Positions 1 to 5,779 of a DNA stretch of 14,575 nt are shown here, one piece after another. The position numbers and the translations under genes were made by a program. Every line of letters begins with the position of its first letter. The first letter of the stretch is position 1. The notes under the pieces are model-generated. The model saw only the letters and a program-made list of their open reading frames with translations. It ran no database searches and was not told the DNA's origin. The DNA is from Alphaproteobacteria bacterium (GTDB taxonomy: Bacteria > Pseudomonadota > Alphaproteobacteria > Rs-D84), in the NCBI GenBank assembly GCA_016285415.1, contig JAEEQU010000020.1:1-14575 (forward strand), given 5' to 3'.

Positions 1-501
1 AATACTTTTTCCGACCGCGAACTTTACACCAACCCATCAGATGTCGCAGATTTTGTAGAAATTTCCAAGGTTGATTCATTGGCGGTTGCAATTGGGACAA
101 GCCACGGCGCGTATAAAATGAAATCGCCAACCCAAGAATTACGTTTTGATATTTTAACCGAAATTATGAATGCCGTTCCAAAATTTCCGTTGGTTCTGCA
201 TGGCGCATCTTCTATTCCGCCACAAATTGTTCAAACAATCAATGAAAATGGCGGGAACATCAAAAATGCACATGGTATTCCAACCGCACAACTGCAACGC
301 GCCGCGACAACAAATATTTGCAAAATAAATGTAGACAGCGATTCCCGTTTGGCCTTTACCGCGGCCATACGCCAAAGTTTTTCAGACACCCCCGAAAAAT
401 TTAATCCACGCGAATATCTTGGACTTGCCATGCAGGCAGTATACGATAACACCATTGATGAAATAACGAATATTATGGGTTCTGCCAACAGGTTACCATA
501 A
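1..501 (+). CDS. fba: class II fructose-bisphosphate aldolase, 3' part
   Basis: Glycolytic/gluconeogenic enzyme that reversibly splits fructose 1,6-bisphosphate into dihydroxyacetone phosphate and glyceraldehyde 3-phosphate, in the cytoplasm. The frame is open from base 1, so the start is outside the window and 166 C-terminal residues are seen. Class II marks are clear: the AIGTSHGAYK segment (His codon 103-105) and LHGASS (His codon 199-201), which supply zinc-binding histidines in this family, and the later KINVDSDSRLAFTAAIR phosphate-binding segment. The stop is TAA at 499-501. A TTG at 79 is in frame but lies inside the conserved domain and is not a start. The gene ends 3 nt from the convergent gene on the other strand and no hairpin-plus-T terminator follows. 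Family call is secure; the subtype (FbaA or CbbA-like) is not. Confidence 0.95.
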   Translation, partial: NTFSDRELYTNPSDVADFVEISKVDSLAVAIGTSHGAYKMKSPTQELRFDILTEIMNAVPKFPLVLHGASSIPPQIVQTINENGGNIKNAHGIPTAQLQRAATTNICKINVDSDSRLAFTAAIRQSFSDTPEKFNPREYLGLAMQAVYDNTIDEITNIMGSANRLP

Positions 502-504
502 CAA

Positions 505-1851
505 CTATTTTGATTTTTCTATTGCCGGCAATCCGTGCGATGCACGATATCTGTCGATTTGTCCAATTATATCATGTGTTGGTGTCAACAACCAAGCAGA
601 CCGTTCTTCAAACGTATTTTGATATAATTCATAATCATCCCGCAATACAACAGAATAGAAATCCCAACCTTGCTTTTGTAACTCTCGATTAATACTTTTG
701 GACGGCGTTTCTATTAAGTAATGTTGTTTCAATAACGGCGACACGGCCTCTATAACCCTAATATCCATCACCGCAGTCAAACCAGCATGCGTACTCTTTT
801 GAATTCCGCGCATAAAATCTTTCATAAGTTTGCCATACAGCCCCATTGAAGATAAATTCCAATTTGCATAATGTCCAAATACCTCATGCTTAATGGTCCC
901 CACTACCTTATCCACACTTCGTTGTTCTGGCGCACATGTTGCCCAGTGTGCAACATTCAATTCAACTTCACCTGTATGCGCATTACATCTGCCACCAACG
1001 CCAATGCTCTGTTTATTCAAAACCGTATTAATAGACACTGGCTTGTCGGCCTTTTCAAACACTTCCGCATTTAATTTTTTTTCTAATATTCGGATAAAGT
1101 ATTCATGTGCATCAGGGTCGGTTTCATTTATATCAAAATTTTTAATATATTCCGCCAACCTGTCATCTGATGCCAATATTTGAACTATTTTATCATTTAC
1201 AAATTGAACATAGCTATCTTTGATAGCCTGGGGCACTGCATCCCATAAAACCTTATCTTGTTTATCACCCACGGTAGCAAGTGCATCAAAATATAAATAA
1301 TACAAGTAAAAATACTTATTCATCAAATTGCTCGTTGCATCATCCAATGCGACATTCAATTCCGCATCTTTGTCCCGAAAAACAGAAATTAGGTCCAAGG
1401 CCCCAAACTTGTCTTTCAATGGGTTCAATTCTTGTGCCAATTCCTGAAGATATTTTGCATCTGAATCTGCAATTGCCTCAATCTGTTGACGTATATCATC
1501 AAAGTCATAATACATACATGCATCATCTTCAATTGGTTTCCACATTTCTGGATGTGCACGCAATATTTGTTCTAATTCTTTTTTCTTACTTGCGCGTTCA
1601 AGATACAATTTTTTTAGTTCTGGATATTTTTCTACCTCTGGAATAATATCCCCATTCTCATCAATCAACATTTCAAGGCCGGCATTATCCATCATCTTGG
1701 TAATATCAGCAGCAGAATTGCAAACAAACGCGTACAATTCTTCTGCGTATTGACGCAATTCTTCAAGATTTTTGGCCCCATGCAATGCCATACTTTTTTT
1801 CTGGCGACGCACACGAACCTTATCTGCAACACGCTTTAAAAATGTTTTCAT
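505..1851 (-). CDS. uncharacterised protein with zincin-like HExxxH motif
   Basis: 448 residues; I do not recognise a named family. The N-terminus is basic with no signal peptide or membrane segment, so it is probably cytoplasmic. Residues about 20-250 look helical and charged, with a coiled-coil-like stretch near 78-98. The notable part is KHEVFGHYA: His322, Glu323 and His327 form HExxxH rather than the usual HExxH. A later FEERSAWL (Glu415/Glu416) could provide a third metal ligand. HExxxH is known in DUF1704/MATCAP-type tyrosine carboxypeptidases, and HEVxGH-like motifs occur in zincin domains of phage and plasmid polyvalent proteins; relation to either is inference. Start ATG at 1849-1851 has an AGAGG Shine-Dalgarno site 5-9 nt upstream and a near-consensus promoter. 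The role is unknown; metallopeptidase is a hypothesis. Confidence 0.8.
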   Translation of the reverse strand: MKTFLKRVADKVRVRRQKKSMALHGAKNLEELRQYAEELYAFVCNSAADITKMMDNAGLEMLIDENGDIIPEVEKYPELKKLYLERASKKKELEQILRAHPEMWKPIEDDACMYYDFDDIRQQIEAIADSDAKYLQELAQELNPLKDKFGALDLISVFRDKDAELNVALDDATSNLMNKYFYLYYLYFDALATVGDKQDKVLWDAVPQAIKDSYVQFVNDKIVQILASDDRLAEYIKNFDINETDPDAHEYFIRILEKKLNAEVFEKADKPVSINTVLNKQSIGVGGRCNAHTGEVELNVAHWATCAPEQRSVDKVVGTIKHEVFGHYANWNLSSMGLYGKLMKDFMRGIQKSTHAGLTAVMDIRVIEAVSPLLKQHYLIETPSKSINRELQKQGWDFYSVVLRDDYELYQNTFEERSAWLLTPTHDIIGQIDRYRASHGLPAIEKSK

Positions 1852-1872
1852 TTTTTGACCTCTTTGGGTAAA

Positions 1873-1901
1873 TTATTAACACAAAAAATATTTATTGTCA
1901 A
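1873..1901 (-). promoter_or_regulatory. sigma70-type promoter of the HExxxH protein gene
   Basis: On the minus strand a perfect -35 TTGACA (1896-1901) is followed after 17 nt by -10 TAATAA (1873-1878). It sits just downstream of the efp terminator, so this gene is probably transcribed alone. Confidence 0.7.
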
Positions 1902-1921
1902 CAAAAAAACATCTAAAATCA

Positions 1922-1950
1922 CAAAAAAACGGCCACATCACAGCGACCGT
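1922..1950 (-). terminator. intrinsic terminator of efp
   Basis: In minus-strand RNA, ACGGUCGC (1943-1950) pairs with GUGGCCGU (1929-1936) using two G-U wobbles, followed by seven U residues. On the plus strand the same stem would have two mismatches, so it works in the efp direction. Confidence 0.75.
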
Positions 1951-1955
1951 TTTTC

Positions 1956-1982
1956 CTAATAACTAACACTTATCACTAACAA
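1956..1982 (-). repeat. heptad tract after efp (GTTAGTG-like)
   Basis: Minus strand reads GTTAGTG, ATAAGTG, TTAGTTA and then TTAGG, directly between the efp stop codon and its terminator. A matching tract follows dnaN at 4535-4561. Degenerate period-7 units suggest a short tandem repeat family in this genome. Confidence 0.6.
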
Positions 1983-2552
1983 CTATTTTGCGCGTTCTAC
2001 ATATTCCAGTGTTTCTGTATTAACGACAATTTTTTCACCCTGTTCAATAAATACAGGAACCTGAACACGCACACCATTATCCAAAATAGCCGGTTTACCA
2101 CCACTGCCCGTCGCGGTTTGACCCTTTAATGCTGGTTCTGTTTCCACGATTGTTGCAACAACTGTCTTAGGCAACGTAACCGAAACAGGTTGACCTTCAA
2201 CATAGTTGGTACGCACATTCATTTCTGGGGCCAAGAATTTAACCTGTTCGCCCAATGAATCCAATGGCATCGTGAATTGTTCATAATCATTAAGGTTCAT
2301 GAAATACGCGTCTGTTCCGTCAGAATATAAATATTGGCATTCCACATCTTCAACCATCAATTTTTCAACTTTATCTTCGGCGCGCCAACGATCACCACCC
2401 TTGTTTCCAGAATCAATATCGCGCAGGTCGGCCTGAACGAACGCACCGCCCTTGCCCGGTTTTACCTTGGTAATAGAAGTAACTGTATAGCGACGACCGT
2501 TATGGGAAATAACCCAACCGACACGCATATCATTTGCTGTAACTGATGCCAT
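1983..2552 (-). CDS. efp: translation elongation factor P
   Basis: 189 residues, the usual EF-P length. EF-P binds the ribosome between the P and E sites and relieves stalling on polyproline stretches. The N-terminal KOW-like domain carries KPGKGGAF, placing Lys34 exactly at the tip residue that is beta-lysylated in the EpmA pathway of enterobacteria; no modification enzyme lies in this window, so the actual modification is unknown. The middle OB domain contains the typical YLYSDGTDAYFMN and YEQ segments, and the third domain ends with the conserved TLEYVERA. Start ATG at 2550-2552 has an AAAGGAT Shine-Dalgarno site. It is followed by a heptad tract and its own terminator, so it appears monocistronic. 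Identity is near certain. Confidence 0.97.
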   Translation of the reverse strand: MASVTANDMRVGWVISHNGRRYTVTSITKVKPGKGGAFVQADLRDIDSGNKGGDRWRAEDKVEKLMVEDVECQYLYSDGTDAYFMNLNDYEQFTMPLDSLGEQVKFLAPEMNVRTNYVEGQPVSVTLPKTVVATIVETEPALKGQTATGSGGKPAILDNGVRVQVPVFIEQGEKIVVNTETLEYVERAK

Positions 2553-2586
2553 GTTTTATCCTTTTGATTGTTTTTAACACGCACAG

Positions 2587-2613
2587 GGTATAAAAAACTT
2601 CGGCCAAACGCAA
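2587..2613 (-). promoter_or_regulatory. possible efp promoter
   Basis: Minus-strand TTGCGT (2608-2613) and TATACC (2587-2592) are separated by only 15 nt, shorter than ideal. It is the best candidate between the upstream terminator and the efp start, but weak. Confidence 0.3.
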
Positions 2614-2624
2614 GTTTTTTTGCA

Positions 2625-2648
2625 TAAAAAATGCGCCTACACGGCGCA
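2625..2648 (-). terminator. intrinsic terminator of the outer-membrane protein gene
   Basis: Minus-strand RNA folds TGCGCC (2643-2648) with GGCGCA (2632-2637) around a 5-nt loop, followed by a T run (2625-2631). It lies about 15 nt past the stop codon at 2663-2665. Confidence 0.7.
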
Positions 2649-2662
2649 CTTATTATTTTTTT

Positions 2663-3493
2663 CTAGAACCGGTACATAAACCCAAGTTTAACAATTGGAT
2701 AGAATTTGATTTTATCAATTTCTTTTTGTGCATCCGCCAATTCTTGTTGTTTTGCGGTTTCTAATGCAGCCTCTAACGCTGGGGTATTCACACTGACCCA
2801 CGATGAACCATCCCATTGTTTCAACCCATCAATCGGAACATCCAAATCTAATTCTGCCTTTTTACTAGTAAACACAACACCGGCATCCATATATATCTTA
2901 ATGCCCCAGAACAAACCTAAATCAAAACCTGTTCCGGCATATGGTCCCGAATATTTCCAGTCAATTTTTGCCTTGCCCTGCATTGCGCCGACATATTTAT
3001 ATTGATTTCCCCCCAATTCAAATTCATATTCACCACCCGGTAATGCGGTGCTGGTTACCAAAGAATTTGCCTGCAAATCACCCTTATAATAACCACCGGT
3101 TAAACGCCATCCCCCAAGGAACCATGTATTTCCAAACGGATAGATATCTATCATTGCGGCGACATGTTTTGCCTTGATTGTTGGTGTGGCAATTTTTAAT
3201 TCATCACCAATTTCAATATCTTCATCGCCGACATATTTTTCAACCAATGAATTTACTTGTGACTTTATTGGTGATGTTGATGCGAAATCAAAACGCACCC
3301 CCAAACGTTTCCACCAAAAAGAATCAAAATTTTTGTTTGCGTATCCAACAAAACCATTTAATCCCGATGTGGCCGACAACCCCACCCCCATTTGTATTCC
3401 TGTGGGGAAAGAATTAGAACCTTCTGCAAGACCAGATGTTGCCAGTAATGTACCTGTGAAACAGACCACAACAGTTTTTAAAAATTTGGACAT
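2663..3493 (-). CDS. predicted outer-membrane beta-barrel protein
   Basis: 276 residues. An N-terminal signal peptide (MSKFLKT, then hydrophobic to about residue 23, with a likely cut after ATSGLA) indicates export. The rest shows alternating aromatic/aliphatic strands with Gly-rich turns, such as IQMGVGLSATSG, GGWRLTGGYYKG and PYAGTGFDLGLFWG, and it ends in a strand closing with Phe (PIVKLGFMYRF), the C-terminal signature recognised by the Bam machinery. A charged, helix-like segment at about residues 238-262 precedes the last strand. I cannot assign a specific porin or OmpW-like family. Start ATG at 3491-3493 is preceded by AAAGGAAG. It has its own promoter, with a palindrome at the predicted transcription start, and its own terminator. 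Transport substrate unknown. Confidence 0.8.
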   Translation of the reverse strand: MSKFLKTVVVCFTGTLLATSGLAEGSNSFPTGIQMGVGLSATSGLNGFVGYANKNFDSFWWKRLGVRFDFASTSPIKSQVNSLVEKYVGDEDIEIGDELKIATPTIKAKHVAAMIDIYPFGNTWFLGGWRLTGGYYKGDLQANSLVTSTALPGGEYEFELGGNQYKYVGAMQGKAKIDWKYSGPYAGTGFDLGLFWGIKIYMDAGVVFTSKKAELDLDVPIDGLKQWDGSSWVSVNTPALEAALETAKQQELADAQKEIDKIKFYPIVKLGFMYRF

Positions 3494-3525
3494 TTTTTCT
3501 TCCTTTCTTTGTCGTGTTGTAAAAT

Positions 3526-3539
3526 GCGAATATATTCGC
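3526..3539. promoter_or_regulatory. 14-bp perfect palindrome at the barrel-gene transcription start
   Basis: GCGAATATATTCGC is a perfect inverted repeat starting 8 bp past the -10 box of the minus-strand promoter, so it would cover about +1 to +14. It could be an operator or, in RNA, a small 5' hairpin. Confidence 0.45.
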
Positions 3540-3546
3540 TGATTTA

Positions 3547-3575
3547 AATTTAATTAAAAACAGGAAAAATATCAA
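3547..3575 (-). promoter_or_regulatory. promoter of the outer-membrane protein gene
   Basis: Minus-strand -35 TTGATA (3570-3575), 17-nt spacer, -10 TAAATT (3547-3552). It gives a 5' leader of roughly 50 nt that includes the palindrome and the AAAGGAAG ribosome site. Confidence 0.55.
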
Positions 3576-3613
3576 CATAAAAACAATTTTATGTTTTAAA
3601 TATGCGCTTTTTA

Positions 3614-3622
3614 TGATACAAT
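3614..3622 (+). promoter_or_regulatory. extended -10 promoter of the Cys-rich secreted protein gene
   Basis: TGATACAAT is an extended -10 element (TG, one base, TACAAT). The -35 region is poor. Transcription would start at about 3629-3631, at the ATG of the gene, implying little or no leader. Confidence 0.45.
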
Positions 3623-3630
3623 TCTATATT

Positions 3631-4485
3631 ATGAAGGCGAAAGTTTTATTTTTATCATCCATGATTTGCATTTGTGGAATAATGGGCGCGCGCGCATCTG
3701 ACTGCGTTGATGACGATTGCGATTTTGATGATGAATTATATCTTGTTGAAGAAATATCACCTGCATGTTCAGATTGTGAATCAGATATTCCAACCATTGA
3801 ATCACACAATTTGGTTGATACAATTGTTGCCATCGCAGGCAAGCAAGATGATAAAACCGAAATAAATCAAACATCAATTGACTTTAATGACGGATGCCCA
3901 TTTGAAACAGAAATGGAATGTGACATTTGGCGCAGCAAACCTATTATGCGTGAAACCGTTGCACCACGCAGTCCGAGAATCCGCAATGATAAAATGTTTG
4001 ATTTTCTGTCTGAAATAAATTGCACCGGAAATATAGACGCAAATTCTATTGCGGCGGCACCACTGATTGAACGTTATAAAATGTTGATGCGGGCAACAAA
4101 CGCATGTTGCACCGATGGTATGGTGTATCAACTGCGCCGTGCGGGTGCATCTGATGGTTTGATATACAAATATATGTCGGACGATGCGAATTTTTATAAT
4201 ATTGGGAATCGTTGTTTGATGACAACCGATGCCGAATTGGACGAACAATTTCCCGAAACCATAACTGCAACGGTTATATCTGATGTGCGTGATGGATGCC
4301 TGTGTCGTCGTCGTGAATGGTTCCGCAATATGCTGGCACCATTTGTTGATGCATGGAACGCATCACCCGAATTTGCATCATCACCGTTCCTGTGGTCATA
4401 TACCGATGGTCTGAAGCGTTTAATCACCGTTTCAATAAATGATGATGTCCGCAAGGTTTTGGATAGATTGGAAACCTGTCCGTAA
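3631..4485 (+). CDS. Cys-rich secreted protein of unknown function
   Basis: 284 residues from ATG 3631. I do not recognise the family. A signal peptide (MKAKVLFLSSMICICGIMGARA, cut after ARA at residue 22) points to the periplasm or outside. The mature part starts very acidic (SDCVDDDCDFDDE) and has 13 cysteines, several in close pairs (DCVDDDC, ACSDC, ACC, CLC), which suggests disulfides or metal binding; the odd number leaves at least one free. No lipobox is present. The C-terminal 180 residues look helical and globular. An in-frame ATG at 3613 would add MIQFYI but lies within the predicted extended -10 box and spoils the signal peptide. Neither start has a Shine-Dalgarno site. The gene ends at a strong hairpin shared with dnaN. 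Confidence 0.75.
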   Translation: MKAKVLFLSSMICICGIMGARASDCVDDDCDFDDELYLVEEISPACSDCESDIPTIESHNLVDTIVAIAGKQDDKTEINQTSIDFNDGCPFETEMECDIWRSKPIMRETVAPRSPRIRNDKMFDFLSEINCTGNIDANSIAAAPLIERYKMLMRATNACCTDGMVYQLRRAGASDGLIYKYMSDDANFYNIGNRCLMTTDAELDEQFPETITATVISDVRDGCLCRRREWFRNMLAPFVDAWNASPEFASSPFLWSYTDGLKRLITVSINDDVRKVLDRLETCP

Positions 4486-4507
4486 CAAAAGATACAACAA
4501 ACAAAAC

Positions 4508-4535
4508 AAACGGTTGCATTTCTGCAACCGTTTTT
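4508..4535. terminator. bidirectional terminator between secreted protein gene and dnaN
   Basis: AAACGGTTGCA (4508-4518) and TGCAACCGTTT (4523-4533) form a perfect 11-bp stem with a TTTC loop. A T run follows on the plus strand (4531-4535) and a T-rich stretch (TTTGTTTTGTTTG) on the minus strand, so both convergent genes can use it. Confidence 0.85.
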
Positions 4536-4561
4536 ACTAACCACTTACACTAACCACTAAC
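4535..4561 (-). repeat. heptad tract after dnaN (GTTAGTG)
   Basis: Minus strand reads GTTAGTG, GTTAGTG, TAAGTG, GTTAGTA between the dnaN stop codon and the hairpin. It matches the tract after efp in motif, position and strand. Confidence 0.65.
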
Positions 4562-4564
4562 AGC

Positions 4565-5683
4565 TTACATACGCATTGGCATCAAAATGAACAACGCGTC
4601 TGTATCTTTGTTGGTTGATTGAATAATTGTTGGCGATAATGGATCCTGCATTTCCATCTGGAATTTTTCACCTTCTACCTGACCGGCAACATCCATCAAG
4701 AACTTTACATTAAATGTAACCGTAAATGATGCATCACCATTATATTCAATATCTAACTCTTGGGTCGCGGTTCCGGCATCTTGGCTGGATGCATTAACAA
4801 CCAATTTGTTCATAGAAAACGTCAACTGAACAGATTTTGTCTTGTCAATACTGGCAACCGAAACCAAATCAACCGCGCTTAAGAATTGCTTTCTGTCCAT
4901 AATTGCAATCTTGTCATTACCCTTTGGAATAACAACGCGATAGTTTGGATATTGCGCATCAACCAATTTGCTGGTCAACATTGCGGCACCAATTGTAAAG
5001 CGCGCCTTGGTATCCGACAATTCAATGTTAACATCATCAACCGTTGCGTCTTCCAACAATTTGGACAATTCACCAATCACACGACGTGGCAAAATCACAG
5101 ATGGCATTTCCGCACTGCCTGCTGGGGCATCCATCGCACACAGTGCCATACGTTGTGCATCCGTTGCAACCGCCGTCAATTTATTTGAACCAGAATCATT
5201 TGCAATATGGAAATAAATTCCGCCCAAATGATAACGAACATCATCCGTTGGAATTGCAAACTTTGTCTGGTTAATCAGGTGCGCCAAATCACCCGTTGTC
5301 ATTTGAAACTTTGTGGTTAAATTACTGCCCGCCATGGCCGGAAAATTTTCCGCCGGCAATGTTGGCAAATGAAATACGGCGCGGTTACTGGAAACAACCA
5401 ACGAATCACCAGATTGTTTAAACGATATTTCTGCATCGTCTGGCAATTTACGCACGATGTCATACAACATTTGCACCGGAACAGTTATTTTACCCCCAAG
5501 CGTGACATCCGCGGCAACATGTTCAACCAATTCCAAATCCACATTTGTCGCAGAAAGAACCAAATCATCGGCAACTTCCAATTTAACATTCATCAAAATT
5601 GGCAACGTTGCGCGCTTTTCAACGATGGACTGCATATGCCCAAGTGCCCGGATTAAAACCTGACGAAATACCGAAAATTCCAT
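4565..5683 (-). CDS. dnaN: DNA polymerase III sliding clamp (beta subunit)
   Basis: 372 residues, the standard length. The homodimeric ring encircles DNA and tethers DNA polymerase III and other clamp-binding proteins. The typical series of three similar domains fits about 1-120, 125-245 and 247-372: RATLPILMNVKLEV and TVPVQMLYDIVRKLPD in the first, MPSVILPRRVIGELSKLL in the second, and the conserved end LFILMPMRM, part of the peptide-binding pocket, in the third. Start ATG at 5681-5683 is preceded by AGGAG. dnaA, recF and gyrB, frequent neighbours elsewhere, are absent; dnaN stands alone with its own promoter and terminator. Identity is near certain. Confidence 0.97.
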   Translation of the reverse strand: MEFSVFRQVLIRALGHMQSIVEKRATLPILMNVKLEVADDLVLSATNVDLELVEHVAADVTLGGKITVPVQMLYDIVRKLPDDAEISFKQSGDSLVVSSNRAVFHLPTLPAENFPAMAGSNLTTKFQMTTGDLAHLINQTKFAIPTDDVRYHLGGIYFHIANDSGSNKLTAVATDAQRMALCAMDAPAGSAEMPSVILPRRVIGELSKLLEDATVDDVNIELSDTKARFTIGAAMLTSKLVDAQYPNYRVVIPKGNDKIAIMDRKQFLSAVDLVSVASIDKTKSVQLTFSMNKLVVNASSQDAGTATQELDIEYNGDASFTVTFNVKFLMDVAGQVEGEKFQMEMQDPLSPTIIQSTNKDTDALFILMPMRM

Positions 5684-5729
5684 TTTATGCTCCTGTTTAT
5701 TTATGTCGGTTCCTACATTCTTAAGGTCA

Positions 5730-5759
5730 ATTTTACCAAAAAATGCCGATTCGGTGCAA
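5730..5759 (-). promoter_or_regulatory. dnaN promoter
   Basis: Minus-strand -35 TTGCAC (5754-5759), 18-nt spacer, -10 TAAAAT (5730-5735), giving a leader of about 40 nt with the AGGAG site. A weak CCG-AAT-CGG hairpin followed by T residues lies in the spacer; it could loosely terminate the upstream operon. Confidence 0.5.
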
Positions 5760-5779
5760 GAGTAAAAGAATATAATTTA

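Noticed and set aside
521..532. Palindrome ATTGCCGGCAAT as terminator of fba
   Set aside because: It has no loop and no T run and lies within the coding region of the opposite gene.
3613..3630. ATG at 3613 as start of the secreted protein
   Set aside because: It overlaps the predicted extended -10 box and adds residues before a good signal peptide that begins at ATG 3631.
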